Below are positions 8,070 through 17,584 of a stretch of 64,000 nt of DNA, one piece after another. Origin of the DNA: JAOSJL01 sp963704035 (GTDB lineage: Bacteria > Actinomycetota > Acidimicrobiia > IMCC26256 > JAOSJL01); assembly GCA_963704035.1 (NCBI GenBank), contig CAVPGR010000004.1, forward strand, positions 806,001-870,000. The letters run 5' to 3'. The notes below the pieces were generated by a model. It was not told the DNA's origin and did not search any database. It was given only the letters and a program-made list of their open reading frames with translations. The stretch's first letter is position 1, and each line of letters begins with the position of its first letter. Both the position numbers and the translations under genes were made by a program.

Positions 8070-10156
8070 TCACACGAACGCCGAGACGAAGACCAGCGAC
8101 ACGATCGTCATGACCTTGATGAGGATGTTCATGGAGGGCCCGGCCGTGTCCTTGAAGGGATCCCCCACGGTGTCGCCGATGACGGCAGCCTTGTGCACGT
8201 CGGAGCCCTTTCCTCCCAGGTTGCCGGCCTCGACGTACTTCTTGGCGTTGTCCCAGGCCCCGCCGGAGTTCGCCATGAAGATCGCCAGAGCAAAGCCGGA
8301 GACAAGAGCACCGGCGAGGAAGCCCCCGAGCGCGTCCACGCTGATGAAGCCGATGGCGAGCGGAACGACGATCGCCAGCAGGCCCGGGATGACCATCTCC
8401 TTCAGAGCCGCCGCCGTCGAGATGTCGACGCACTTGGCATACTCCGGAGTGCCGTTGCCCTCGCGAATACCCGGGATCTCCCGGAACTGTCGACGTACCT
8501 CCTCGATCATCTTGTTGGCAGCCCGCCCGACGGCGTCGATCGTGAGCGCCGCGAAGAGGAACGGGAGCATCGCCCCGAGGAAGAGGCCTATGAACACCGA
8601 GATCTCGCCGACACTGAGATTGAGAATGGTGTCGCCTCCCGAGGAGTCGAAGACCGCCTGCTCGAACGTCTTGAACAAGGCAAGGGCGGTCACCGCGGCC
8701 GACCCGACGGCGAAGCCCTTGGCCACGGCCGCGGTCGTGTTGCCGAGGGAGTCGAGGGAGTCGGTGACCTCGCGGACCTCGGGAGGCAGTTCGGCCATCT
8801 CGGCGATCCCTCCCGCGTTGTCGGCGATCGGGCCGTAGGCGTCGACGCTGACCACCACACCCGTGGTCGCGAGCATGCCGATCGCCGACAGCGCGATGCC
8901 GTAGATACCCGACAGGTCGTTACCCGGAAGAGCGAAGTCGCCCGACCAGTACGCGATGCCGACACCGGCCACGATCAGGATGACCGCCGCGGCCACCGAG
9001 AGCATGCCGGCGGAGATCCCGCCGAGGATGGTCGTCGCCGGTCCGGTCTCCGACTGCTGCGCGATCTTCTTCACCGGAGCGAAGTGGTCGGAGGTGAAGT
9101 ACTCCGACACGAGCCCGATGCCGATACCGGTGAGCAGTCCGGCGGCCACGGAGATCGAGAAGCCGTACCACTTCTCGACGCCCGCGACATCGTTGAAGAA
9201 CACGTATCCGAACACGAACGCGAGCGCGACGGTGATTCCCGCGGCGACATTCGTGCCGCGGTGCAGTGACTTGGCGAGATCGCGTGGCGTGGCGTTCGTG
9301 GCTGTCCTCACCATGAACGCGCCGATGATGGACGCAACCATTCCGAAGGCACCGATGGCGAGGGGAAACAGCGAGAGCACGCTCCTGGAACGGTCCCGTG
9401 TCGGCGAACGCGAACGCCGACGAGGGCGATCGGGGCGATGATCGACCCGGTGTAGCTCTCGAAGAGGTCGGCGCCCATGCCGGCCACGTCGCCCACGTTG
9501 TCGCCGACGTTGTCGGCGATGGTGGCCGGGTTACGCGGGTCGTCCTCGGGGATCCCGGCTTCGACCTTGCCGACGAGGTCGGCGCCCACGTCTGCGGCCT
9601 TGGTGTAGATCCCGCCGCCGACACGGCTGAACAGCGCGATCGACGATGCGCCCAGACCGAACGCCGTGACCACCTGGAAGGCGTCGTCGACCTTCAGCCA
9701 CTCGACGTAGAGGAGATAGGAGAAGGCCAGCCCGAGCAGGCTGAGCCCGGCCACAGTGAAGCCCATGACCGCGCCACCGCGGAACGCCAGCGGCAGGGCC
9801 TCCTGCGGACCGGTGCGCGCGGCCTGAGTGGTGCGGGCGTTGGCCATGGTGGCGACGGTCATGCCGACGAAACCCGCCAGACCCGAGAGCACCGCACCCG
9901 ACACGTAGGCGATGGCACCCCACGGCCGTCCGTAGTCGAGGAAGGCGAAGATGAGCAGCCCCATGAGGACGACGAACCCGGCGACCCAGGTGTATTCACG
10001 ACGCAAGAACGCGCGTGCTCCCTCCTGAATGGCGGCCATGAGCTCTTGCATGCGCTCGTTGCCGGGGTCGGCCTTCTTCACCACGGTGTAGAAGTAGGCG
10101 GCGAGCGCCAGCCCGGCGAGGGCCATTGCTCCGGCGATGTAAGGGACGGAGTCCAC
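8070..10156 (-). CDS. hppA: Membrane-bound ion-pumping pyrophosphatase, two frame breaks
   Basis: It couples pyrophosphate hydrolysis to ion export across the membrane. The substrate-site motif DVGADLVGKVEAGIPEDDPRNP and NVGDNVGDVAGMGADL are intact, as are the later acidic motifs. GNTTAAVAKG has Ala at the position that is Lys in K+-independent enzymes, so it belongs to the K+-dependent group; Na+ versus H+ specificity cannot be read. Two single extra bases, near 9381 and 9418, break the frame in the segment AFAFADTGPFQE. Removing both gives 694 residues, the usual length. GTG start at 10156, 3 bp after the dtxR-type gene, so the two form an operon. Confidence 0.92.
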
Positions 10157-10159
10157 GGG

Positions 10160-10828
10160 TCAGTCTCCTGTTCTGCTCGTGTACTTCTGGACGTAGACCT
10201 GATGAGCGACGGTGCGACCGAGCGTGCGGTCATTGCCGTCGACGCGGACCACGAGAGGCCCGTCGAAAGGATGCTTCTCGAGGACCTCGACGCGAACGCC
10301 GGGACGGAGCCCGAGCTCGTCGAGGAAGGCGGCCACCTCGGGATCGGTGGAGCCGGGAACCGCCACGACGGCGTCGTCACCGGGTTCGAGCTCGTACAGC
10401 GGGGGCATCGCGGGAATGTCGACCGTCTCGGCATCGGGAATCGGGAAGCCGTGGGGGCACGTCTCGGGGCGGTCGAGGGCCACGAAGATTCGGTCCTCGA
10501 CCTCCTGGGGCAGCCCGTGTTCGAACGCCGCCGCGAGACGGTCGGCCTCGTTCCACGGGTAGCCGAGCATGTCGGCCAGGAACCGCTCCACGATCCGGTG
10601 TCGTCGGATCGTGGCCACCGCCGCGGCGCGGCCGCTGTCGGTGAGCTCGATCCCCTTGTAGGGCTTGTGGTCGACCAGTCCCGCTTCGGCCAGTCGCTTG
10701 ACGGTCGCCGACACGGTGCCCGGACTGACACCGAGACGCTCCGCGAGGTCACCCGTGTGGGCCTCGGATCCGTCGATCGTGAGGCGGTAGATCGACTTCA
10801 GGGTTTCGCGTTCTGGCTTTGATATCAC
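10160..10828 (-). CDS. DtxR/MntR-family metal-dependent repressor
   Basis: A 222-residue regulator. It has an N-terminal winged helix (HTGDLAERLGVSPGTVSATVKRL), then the DtxR dimer domain with metal-type ligands (RRHRIVERFLADMLG, FEHGLP, CPHGFPIP), and a C-terminal SH3-like FeoA domain (LEPGDDAVVAVPG to RTVAHQVYV). The family senses Mn2+ or Fe2+. I chose GTG 10828 because ISKPERETLKSIYRL is where homologues begin; an in-frame GTG at 10837 is also possible and no strong ribosome site decides. It heads an operon with hppA, which is an unusual partner for a metal regulator. Confidence 0.88.
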   Translation of the reverse strand: MISKPERETLKSIYRLTIDGSEAHTGDLAERLGVSPGTVSATVKRLAEAGLVDHKPYKGIELTDSGRAAAVATIRRHRIVERFLADMLGYPWNEADRLAAAFEHGLPQEVEDRIFVALDRPETCPHGFPIPDAETVDIPAMPPLYELEPGDDAVVAVPGSTDPEVAAFLDELGLRPGVRVEVLEKHPFDGPLVVRVDGNDRTLGRTVAHQVYVQKYTSRTGD

Positions 10829-10830
10829 GA

Positions 10831-10905
10831 TATCCACAGGTTCAGGGTTTGCTATCCACAGGTTTGGAATTGCAGAATCTAGGTTTCGCCTACCCGAAAA
10901 GTCAA
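10831..10905 (-). promoter_or_regulatory. Promoter and operator-like repeats upstream of the DtxR-type gene
   Basis: Minus-strand -35 TTGACT (10905-10900), an 18-bp spacer and -10 TAGATT (10881-10876). An imperfect palindrome TAGGcgaaaCCTA overlaps the end of the spacer and the -10, a good place for an autoregulatory operator. Downstream, in the leader, the 12-bp sequence TATCCACAGGTT (plus strand) occurs twice, at 10831-10842 and 10853-10864, 22 bp apart, i.e. about two helical turns. GATATC is also repeated at 10821 and 10829. Confidence 0.5.
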
Positions 10906-10962
10906 CGCCAAGCCATGGAAATCCGCGAATTTCCGTCTCGACCGTGCAATCCTGACCCGTCG

Positions 10963-11625
10963 ATGCGGTACCACCCACGCCCCCCACGTCGAACTCTCCG
11001 CCGCGCGGCGTCTGTCGCGCTGGGCTCCCTCCTCCTCCTCACCTCCTGCGGTGGTGGCGGCAGTGGTGGTGGTGACGACGCCGCGCCCTCCACCGACCCC
11101 GAACCCGAACCCGTCGTCGACGTCGAGGTGACGATCAACGAGGTCTCTGTGAGCAGCGCGGGCGAGAAGACCGAGATGTCGCCCGGCGTCGTGGAGGCGG
11201 TGCGCACCCAACTCGACGCCTACGTACAGCAGGCGACGGTCGCCCCTCTCCTCGGCGGCGACTCCGCCGATTTGGCGGCTCTCTTCACGCCGTTCGCCGC
11301 CACCCGGCTCGAGGGTCCCGACCGCGCGTCGCTCGTCGACGCCGACCTCGGACCCGCCACGGGGGACGTCGTCGCCAATTCCGCCGCCGCGAACCTCACG
11401 GGGCTCGCCGACGGCTCCGGAAAGATCGTACTCGTCGCCGCGACGTTGGTCCTCGACGTGGAAACCGAGACCGACGAGGGCCCCGTCCACATCACGCGCC
11501 TCGGCGATTTCGTGCTCGTCCCCGACGGATTCGACTGGAAGATCGACGGATTCGACCTGAACGTGCAGCGCGAGGTCCCCGGTGACGAATCCGACGGAGC
11601 GCAGCCTGTCGAGGAATCGTCATGA
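10963..11625 (+). CDS. Secreted lipoprotein of unknown function
   Basis: A 220-residue protein. Its arginine-rich N-terminus is followed by a hydrophobic stretch and lipobox LLTSC, then a Gly/Ser/Asp linker, which predicts lipidation and a place on the outer face of the membrane. The rest alternates short beta-type segments (VDVEVTINEVSV, KIVLVAATLVLDVE, GFDWKIDGFDLNV). I do not recognise the family. Its TGA overlaps the ATG of the LCP gene (ATGA), so the two are translated together and may work together in envelope assembly. The ATG at 10963 was chosen as the start that places the signal peptide correctly. Confidence 0.7.
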   Translation: MRYHPRPPRRTLRRAASVALGSLLLLTSCGGGGSGGGDDAAPSTDPEPEPVVDVEVTINEVSVSSAGEKTEMSPGVVEAVRTQLDAYVQQATVAPLLGGDSADLAALFTPFAATRLEGPDRASLVDADLGPATGDVVANSAAANLTGLADGSGKIVLVAATLVLDVETETDEGPVHITRLGDFVLVPDGFDWKIDGFDLNVQREVPGDESDGAQPVEESS

Positions 11626-12596
11626 GCCGTCGCAAACAACGCATCGAGCGAACCCGTCGAGAGCGCAATCGGCAACGCGTCCGGCGACGTGCCGTCGCAA
11701 TCGGTGTGGGTGTTCCCACCACGCTCGTCGCGGTCGTGGCCGTGGTCGCCACTCTGTGGACAATGGGCGTGACCGTTCCCGGCGCGTCGGGACAGACCTG
11801 GTTCACGGTCCAGAAGACCGCCGAGGCCCATTACACCCCGACTCCCGGTGAGCCTGTCTTCATGCTCGCGATCGGTTCCGATGCCCGGCCCGGCCAGACC
11901 GGCGGCCTGGGCGACGCCATCCATCTCATCGGCGTGAACCCCGAGGCCGGGAAGGCCACGATCCTGAACATTCCCCGCGACACCTACGTACCGATACCGG
12001 GCTACGGCACCGAGAAGATCAACAACTCCTTCTCGTACGGCGGCGCACGCCTGATGGCCGACACCGTCGGGCAGCTCGTCGGCGTCGACATCGCGTACGC
12101 CATCTCCACTGACTTCGCGGGACTCACGGCAATGGTCGACGAGATGGGCGGCATCGACGTGCTGGTTCCCAATGAACACGACGACTCCGCGTCGGGCGCC
12201 TTCTTCGACAAGGGCCTGAACCACATGAACGGCACCGACGCCCTGGCCTTCTCGCGCAACCGAAAGGGCTTCACCGACGGCGACTTCAGCCGCACGCAGA
12301 ACCAGGGCCATCTCATCATCTCGACGCTCGCCCAGCTCCAGAAGGAGAACACGGGCGCTGTCGGCACGGTCGAGAATCTGGCGATCCTCGGGCGGCACAC
12401 GAAACTCAGCGGCGTCAGCCTCGGCGAGCTGTACAACCTGGCCCGCCTCGGTTTGTCGGTTCCGGCCTCCGACGTCCGCAACGTCACGATGCCGGGCACC
12501 GCGGGCAACGCCGGAGGCGCCTCGGTCGTCTACCCGTCGGGAGCGGACGGCCTGTTCGCCGACTTCGCCGACGACGCTGTTCTCCAGAGCAACTGA
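11622..12596 (+). CDS. LytR-CpsA-Psr (LCP) family phosphotransferase
   Basis: A 324-residue membrane-anchored enzyme. A basic cytoplasmic tail (RRERNRQRVRRR) precedes one transmembrane helix (AIGVGVPTTLVAVVAVV), then the extracellular LCP domain with IGSDARPG, ILNIPRDTYVPIPG and KINNSFSYGG. These carry the Asp and Arg residues that bind the polyprenyl pyrophosphate substrate. LCP enzymes attach anionic or arabinogalactan-type glycopolymers to peptidoglycan. It is coupled by ATGA to the upstream lipoprotein and is convergent with the esterase gene, 6 bp away. Confidence 0.88.
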   Translation: MSRRKQRIERTRRERNRQRVRRRAVAIGVGVPTTLVAVVAVVATLWTMGVTVPGASGQTWFTVQKTAEAHYTPTPGEPVFMLAIGSDARPGQTGGLGDAIHLIGVNPEAGKATILNIPRDTYVPIPGYGTEKINNSFSYGGARLMADTVGQLVGVDIAYAISTDFAGLTAMVDEMGGIDVLVPNEHDDSASGAFFDKGLNHMNGTDALAFSRNRKGFTDGDFSRTQNQGHLIISTLAQLQKENTGAVGTVENLAILGRHTKLSGVSLGELYNLARLGLSVPASDVRNVTMPGTAGNAGGASVVYPSGADGLFADFADDAVLQSN

Positions 12597-12602
12597 CCCG
12601 TT

Positions 12603-13586
12603 CTAACTCTCCCTCGGGTGCGACTCGAAGAAGTTCCAGATCGCCCGCGTAGCGTCGAGATCGTCGCTGGGCTCATCGAGGAATCGCGCCAGCTGCTTCC
12701 CGCCCGGCCAGGAGTGACCGCCGGACGCGATCGTGACGAGCTCCACGGCGGAATCGGCGGTGCAGTCGGACCAGGTCTCCGTCACGACGGCTTCACCATC
12801 TGTCACCGACACCTCCGACGAGCAGTCGTTCGCCGCGAGAAAGGTGTCGATGCCATCGAGCACCGGTGGGCGGTCCTGTTTCACGAGACCCTTGCGGTTG
12901 CGGCCGCCTTCGAAGAGCACGTTGTCGTCCTCGAGACCGTGGATGTGCAGCAGCGAGACCGGCGCGCTCGGTGCACAATCGTCGGTGAAGAGGGTCGCTG
13001 ACACGGGTGCGATGGCGGCGACGCTCTCGGACACGTCGCATGCGAGTCGGTACGCCATCATTCCGCCGTTCGAGATACCCGTCACGTACACCTTGTTCGG
13101 GTCCACCCCGTTGATCGCGACGAGATCGTCGATGACCGCCACGAGAAACGACACGTCGTCTGCGTCGCTCGCTCCCTCTCCGCAACACCCCCCCGCCTTC
13201 CAGGTGTATCCCGTGAGGTCGCCCAGGCTGAGGCGGGTCTCGTTGCCCTGCGGGTAGACCGCCAGGAAGCCTTCCTCGGCCGCCACCTCATCGAAGCCGG
13301 TTTGTTCGACCGTTCCCTCGATCGAGCCCGCTCCGCCGTGCAACACCAACACCGCCGCCAGGTCCCGCGCCCCCACCGCGGACGCCGGCGTGAAGACCCG
13401 GTACTCGCGGTTGCTGCCGTCGACGGTCAGCCTGACGTTGTCGACATCGGATTCGCCCACGTCGGAATTGCTCGGCGGAGGTTCCGAGCGGTCGCGATCG
13501 CGTAGGCACCCGCTCAGAAGGAGAGCGAGAGCGAGTAGTGCCACGAGAAGCACACGGCGGTGCACGGCGCCACCGTACCGTGACAT
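12603..13586 (-). CDS. Lipoprotein esterase, PHB depolymerase/LpqC-like
   Basis: A 327-residue alpha/beta hydrolase. The signal peptide ends in lipobox LLLSGC, so it is an envelope lipoprotein. The oxyanion region is VLVLHGGAGS, the nucleophile elbow is GISNGG in YVTGISNGGMMAYRL, and the catalytic His lies in GGHSWPGG near the end. This order matches the polyhydroxybutyrate depolymerase and feruloyl esterase group (LpqC-like); the natural substrate is not evident. ATG 13586 or GTG 13565 could be used, both giving the same mature protein. It is divergent from the helicase gene, with about 40 bp between. Confidence 0.82.
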   Translation of the reverse strand: MSRYGGAVHRRVLLVALLALALLLSGCLRDRDRSEPPPSNSDVGESDVDNVRLTVDGSNREYRVFTPASAVGARDLAAVLVLHGGAGSIEGTVEQTGFDEVAAEEGFLAVYPQGNETRLSLGDLTGYTWKAGGCCGEGASDADDVSFLVAVIDDLVAINGVDPNKVYVTGISNGGMMAYRLACDVSESVAAIAPVSATLFTDDCAPSAPVSLLHIHGLEDDNVLFEGGRNRKGLVKQDRPPVLDGIDTFLAANDCSSEVSVTDGEAVVTETWSDCTADSAVELVTIASGGHSWPGGKQLARFLDEPSDDLDATRAIWNFFESHPRES

Positions 13587-13626
13587 TTCGGGGGAGAATC
13601 GCCGGCGGTGCTCTACGCTCCCCGCG

Positions 13627-16002
13627 GTGAACGACCGGCATGGTTCAGCGACGTCGCCGACAGCGATGTCGTCGGCAGGGACCTCGCCGGCAGGGACGTC
13701 GTCGGCAGGATCGCCGACACCGCTCCAACCACTGACCACCGACGCTGAGCTGGCGGGGCGCATCACCCACGTCGAACACCTCGCCGCGCGAACGGCTTCC
13801 TACGCGCCACCGGACTCACCGCTCCACCCCGATGTTGCCGCGCGCCTCGAGGCGCGGGGAGTAGCCGAGCTCTGGGAGCACCAGGCGCGATCGATCGACC
13901 TGTTGCGTGCCCACGGGCACGTCGTCGTGGCGACCGGCACGTCGTCGGGCAAGTCGCTTTGCTATCAGGTGCCTATCGTCGAATCGGTCGTGACCGAAAC
14001 CCGCGACACGGCACTCATGCTCTTCCCCACCAAGGCACTCGCTCACGATCAGCTGCGGTCGCTGCGCTCCTGGCTCGTCTCGGGACTTCGCGCCGTCACC
14101 TACGACGGCGACACAGCACCGGAGGACCGCACGTGGGCCCGCAGCAATGCCAACGTCGTACTCACGAACCCCGACATGCTGCACGTCGGGATGCTTCCCT
14201 TCCACGAGAAGTGGGCCACCTTCTTCACGCGGCTCCGATGGGTCGTGATCGACGAACTCCACGTGTTGCGCGGGATCTTCGGTAGCCATGTGGCGCACCT
14301 GCTACGCCGACTCCGGCGAGTCTGCGCCCACTACGGCTCGGAGCCGTCTTTTTGCTTCGCGTCCGCCACGATCGGCAACCCAGGAGAACTCGCGAGCGCA
14401 CTCAGCGGTCTCGACGTCACCACGGTCACGACTGACGGGTCGCCGACCGGGGAACGCTGGTTCGCGTGTTGGCAACGGCCGTTCCTCGACGACGACCGCG
14501 GTTCTGCCCGAGTTTCGGCCAACACGGAGTCAGCTCGCCTGCTGGCCCGCTTCGTCGCGGAGGATCGCCAGACGCTGGCCTTCACCCGCAGCCGGCGTGG
14601 TGCCGAGGTCGTCGCACGCCTGGCCCGCGCAGAACTGTCGCGACGCGCTCCGAACAAGGCCGTCGCCGTGGCGAGCTACCGCGCCGGCTATCTGCCACGG
14701 GAACGACGTGAGCTGGAACGACGGCTGTCCGATCGTGAGCTTCTGGGCGTAGCCGCCACCAACGCACTCGAGCTGGGAATCGACATCGGCGGTCTCGACG
14801 CGGTTGTTCTCAACGGCTTCCCCGGAACCCTCGCATCCCTTCGCCAACAAGCCGGTCGAGCCGGTCGGAGCGGGCGCGACGCCGCCGCGGTGCTGGTCGC
14901 CGGCGACGACCAACTCGACCAGTGGTACCTGCGGCATCCCGAGGAGCTGTTCAGTCGTGAAGCCGAGCACGCCGTTGTCAACCCGAACAACCCGTACGTC
15001 CTCGGGCCCCAGGTTCGATGCGCGGCACATGAACTCCCGCTGCGTCCTGAGGACGAGAACTATTTCGGCAACGGGCTCGACGACGTCGTGCGGGACCTCG
15101 TGCACGCCGACCTGTTGAAACCTCGAGGAGGTCGGATGTTCTGGGCAGGCGGACGCGCGCCCGCACCCGAGGTGGGGCTGCGGTCGGGATCGGGTTCAGA
15201 GGTGCAGTTGGTGGACACAGCCGACGAGATGATCGGCACAGTCGACAGCGGACAGGCGCCGAGATCGGTGCACCCCGGGGCGATCTACCTTCACCAGGGC
15301 GGTCAGCACCGGGTGCGATCGTTGGATCTGGAGGACGGTGTCGCCATCCTCGAAGGCGCCGATGAAGAGGACGAGTACACCCAGGTACGGGTCGAGACGG
15401 ACATCGACATCGTCTCGACAACCCACGTGGGAACGGCGGGCGCCGCGGCCGTCTTCCGTGGCCACGTCGAAGTCACCAACAGCTTCGTCGCCTACCAGCG
15501 CCGCCGGGCCTCCACACGGGAACTGATCGAGACCGTTCCCCTCGACCTCCCGCCGGCGCTTCTCCGTACGACCGCCGTGTGGTACACGACACCGCTCGCC
15601 ACGCTCCTCGGCGCCGGACTCGAACCCTCACAGATTCTCGGAACGGTCCACGCGGCCGAGCACGCCCTCATCGGCATGCTTCCCCGGTTCGCGATCTGCG
15701 ACCGCTGGGACGTGGGTGGCGTGTCGATGGCTGAACACCCGACCACCGAGGCCCCGACTATCTTCATCTACGACGGCTACGACGGCGGTGCCGGGATCGC
15801 CGATCTTGCTTTCGCCGACTCCAGCCGCCACGTCATCGACACACTCGACCTCGTGCGTGGATGCCCATGCACCGGCGGTTGTCCGTCGTGTGTGCAGTCA
15901 CCCAAGTGCGGGAACTGGAACGAGTTTCTCGACAAGGAGGGCGCTGTCGTGCTACTGGCAGCAGCCGCCGGACCCTCCGATGAGGCCCCGCTGCACGGGT
16001 AG
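13627..16002 (+). CDS. DEAD/DEAH-box helicase, MrfA/YprA type
   Basis: A 791-residue superfamily 2 helicase. It has Q-motif-like WEHQARSIDLL, Walker A ATGTSSGKSLCYQ, the DEXH box as VVIDELHVLRG, SATIGNP (motif III), ATNALELGIDIGG (motif V) and QQAGRAGRSG (motif VI). A DUF1998-type C-terminal part ends in a four-cysteine cluster, CPCTGGCPSC followed by SPKCGN. This architecture is that of Bacillus MrfA, a DNA-repair helicase. GTG 13627 was chosen; ATG 13664 is an alternative. The upstream part of the open frame overlaps the esterase signal peptide and is not used. Confidence 0.88.
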   Translation: MNDRHGSATSPTAMSSAGTSPAGTSSAGSPTPLQPLTTDAELAGRITHVEHLAARTASYAPPDSPLHPDVAARLEARGVAELWEHQARSIDLLRAHGHVVVATGTSSGKSLCYQVPIVESVVTETRDTALMLFPTKALAHDQLRSLRSWLVSGLRAVTYDGDTAPEDRTWARSNANVVLTNPDMLHVGMLPFHEKWATFFTRLRWVVIDELHVLRGIFGSHVAHLLRRLRRVCAHYGSEPSFCFASATIGNPGELASALSGLDVTTVTTDGSPTGERWFACWQRPFLDDDRGSARVSANTESARLLARFVAEDRQTLAFTRSRRGAEVVARLARAELSRRAPNKAVAVASYRAGYLPRERRELERRLSDRELLGVAATNALELGIDIGGLDAVVLNGFPGTLASLRQQAGRAGRSGRDAAAVLVAGDDQLDQWYLRHPEELFSREAEHAVVNPNNPYVLGPQVRCAAHELPLRPEDENYFGNGLDDVVRDLVHADLLKPRGGRMFWAGGRAPAPEVGLRSGSGSEVQLVDTADEMIGTVDSGQAPRSVHPGAIYLHQGGQHRVRSLDLEDGVAILEGADEEDEYTQVRVETDIDIVSTTHVGTAGAAAVFRGHVEVTNSFVAYQRRRASTRELIETVPLDLPPALLRTTAVWYTTPLATLLGAGLEPSQILGTVHAAEHALIGMLPRFAICDRWDVGGVSMAEHPTTEAPTIFIYDGYDGGAGIADLAFADSSRHVIDTLDLVRGCPCTGGCPSCVQSPKCGNWNEFLDKEGAVVLLAAAAGPSDEAPLHG

Positions 16003-16012
16003 GGTCGAAGAC

Positions 16013-16444
16013 GTGGAGATCACGACGTTTCTCATCGCCGACCACGCTGAGGCTGTGAAGGGGAAGCTCTACGTCACCGGCGGCGGTTGGGATGTCCTGA
16101 CGTTCTCGAAGCTGCCGGCACGGCGCGCCCACGTCTCACTGGCCGTGGTTCTGCGGGTGCCGTGGCACGAGACCGACATGAAGCACGATCTCACGGTCGA
16201 CCTGGTCGACGCCGACAACGGGAGTCTGCTGCGCAAGGGTGCCGTCGGCGGAAGCTTCTCGGCGGGTCGACCACCGCACGCCCGTGTGGGTGACGACCAG
16301 CCAGGCCTCTTCGTGATGAACTTCGACAACGTCGAGTTCACCGAGCCCGGTGACTACCGCTTCCTGTTGAGCGTGGACGACGCCCCACTCGCCGACGCCC
16401 GCTTCAAGGTCGTCGCCCGCGAGGAACCCCCGGAGGAGAGCTGA
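16013..16444 (+). CDS. DUF6941 family protein
   Basis: A 143-residue protein that begins ITTFLIADHAEAVKGKLYVTGGGWD and continues as a beta-rich fold ending DYRFLLSVDDAPLADARFKVVA. It matches the DUF6941 pattern seen in many actinobacteria; function unknown. The GTG start at 16013 lies 10 bp after the helicase stop, so it is probably co-transcribed. Its last 41 bp overlap the end of the opposite-strand Tad gene. Confidence 0.75.
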   Translation: MEITTFLIADHAEAVKGKLYVTGGGWDVLTFSKLPARRAHVSLAVVLRVPWHETDMKHDLTVDLVDADNGSLLRKGAVGGSFSAGRPPHARVGDDQPGLFVMNFDNVEFTEPGDYRFLLSVDDAPLADARFKVVAREEPPEES

Positions 16445-16838
16445 CGGGCGTGCTCGAGATCTCGGCACGGGCGGTCGCCACAAAAGTGTCGCCCGACGCT
16501 CCCACGCGCTCGACCTCGACGGTGACGGGCGAATCGTCGCAGTCGCACGACACCATCCGCGCTCCGTTGGCCGACGCGAAGCTCGCCGCCTCGATGCGTG
16601 CCCTGACCGCATCCTGACCGAGGGCGAGCGAATCAGCCGCGGCGAGGGCGGCGGCATCGGCCGCCGACTCTGTTCGCGCGTCGTCGACGACGCCTGCACC
16701 CATCCGGGCGACCGCCAGAGCGAACGCGCCGCCGACCGCGACGACGAAGACGGTCAGGATCAGCGCGTTGCCACGTTCGCCAGCTGCGCGCGTCGAGGGG
16801 CCGACTCGCTTTCCCGACAGTCCGCAGAGCAACGTCAT
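16404..16838 (-). CDS. Rv3654c/TadE-like membrane protein of the Tad cluster
   Basis: A 144-residue protein with a short cytoplasmic N-terminus, RGNALILTVFVVAVGGAFALAVA as a single membrane helix, then ARTESAADAAALAAADSLALG, the helical pattern of TadG/Rv3654c-type pseudopilin-like proteins. Two cysteines follow in SCDCDD. ATG 16838 overlaps the TadE stop (ATGA). It is the last gene of the Tad run. Its C-terminal 14 residues overlap DUF6941 on the other strand, so the true end may be slightly earlier. Confidence 0.72.
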   Translation of the reverse strand: MTLLCGLSGKRVGPSTRAAGERGNALILTVFVVAVGGAFALAVARMGAGVVDDARTESAADAAALAAADSLALGQDAVRARIEAASFASANGARMVSCDCDDSPVTVEVERVGASGDTFVATARAEISSTPVSSPPGVPRGRRP

Positions 16839-17236
16839 CGCTCCACCCTCATCTCTGCGTGTGCTCGCAGAATCGGGTCAGGAAATAGTCGGCCGACCAG
16901 TGGCAGATTCGTGGGCGACGTGTAGGCCACGTCGACCCGAACGGGTTCGCCGACCTCGGGTCGACGGCCTGTCTCGACGTCGGCCCCGGGAACCGTGCGA
17001 CGCGCGGCCCGAACTGCGGACCCCGGATCAGGGTCGACGCTGGCAGCCCGCGCCGCTTCACGCGCGGCGTGGACAACGGCCACCTGATCACGCACGACCA
17101 GCGCCACCTGGACGATCGCCATCAACGCGAACAGAACGAGTGGAAGAACGAGAGCGAACTCGACGGTCGACTGGCCCCGGTCGTCGCGTACCCACGCGGG
17201 TACGCGACGACCGTGCCTCCTATGTCCTTTCTGCAC
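16835..17236 (-). CDS. TadE-like minor pilin
   Basis: A 133-residue protein. The TadE signature RGQSTVEFALVLPLVLFALMA occurs near residue 25 and combines the processing region with the membrane helix. A second half rich in Ala and Val (HAAREAARAASVD) follows. GTG 17236 begins 2 bp after the stop of the DUF4244 gene, which fixes the start and suggests coupling. TadE-like pseudopilins belong to the Flp/Tad pilus or secretion apparatus. Confidence 0.82.
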   Translation of the reverse strand: MQKGHRRHGRRVPAWVRDDRGQSTVEFALVLPLVLFALMAIVQVALVVRDQVAVVHAAREAARAASVDPDPGSAVRAARRTVPGADVETGRRPEVGEPVRVDVAYTSPTNLPLVGRLFPDPILRAHAEMRVER

Positions 17237-17238
17237 CG

Positions 17239-17541
17239 CTACTTGGCGAGCTTGGTGACCTGGTCGAGAACGATGTCGAAGAGCTTGCCGATGGCGTCGC
17301 TCTTCGTCGCCCACGTGAGCAGCAACGCTCCCAGAGCTGCCGCCCCCACGATCACCAACGCATACTCCGCTGTCGTCTGACCTGCCTGCCCGACCGCCAC
17401 CCGCCGCAGCACGGCCTCAGCGTTGGTCACCCAACTCCGAACGGCATTCACCGCTCGGCGAAACACGCCCGGCCGGGACGCGACCGTCGGAACGACTGAT
17501 TCCTCATGGACGGTTTGCTCACACACTGCCCGTTCACACAC
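17239..17541 (-). CDS. DUF4244 / Flp-pilin-like protein
   Basis: A 100-residue protein with a polar N-terminal half of about 50 residues, then GQAGQTTAEYALVIVGAAALGALLLTWATKS. The Gly-x-Thr-Thr-Ala-Glu-Tyr-Ala motif before a membrane helix is typical of Flp-type pilins and of DUF4244 proteins next to TadE in Actinobacteria. Its leader is unusually long for a pilin. The GTG start at 17541 follows GGAGGATCAGCA, a clear ribosome binding site. It is the likely major structural subunit; no prepilin peptidase gene is visible in this window. Confidence 0.8.
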   Translation of the reverse strand: MCERAVCEQTVHEESVVPTVASRPGVFRRAVNAVRSWVTNAEAVLRRVAVGQAGQTTAEYALVIVGAAALGALLLTWATKSDAIGKLFDIVLDQVTKLAK

Positions 17542-17584
17542 TGCTGATCCTCCTGTCGCTGTGGGTAGGGGGAAGCGAGGCCCG

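Noticed and set aside
9381..9418. Programmed ribosomal frameshifting in hppA
   Set aside because: Two shifts within 40 bases at non-slippery sequence, and similar breaks in many unrelated genes, fit sequence error better.
7343..10822. Long plus-strand open frames opposite DUF368, hppA and the DtxR-type gene
   Set aside because: They are acidic, His/Arg/Asp-rich, low-complexity shadows of high-GC genes on the other strand with no recognisable domain.
10831..10864. TATCCACA repeats as DnaA boxes or an origin
   Set aside because: Only two copies, both in the leader of a regulator gene, with no dnaA, dnaN or A/T-rich unwinding region nearby.
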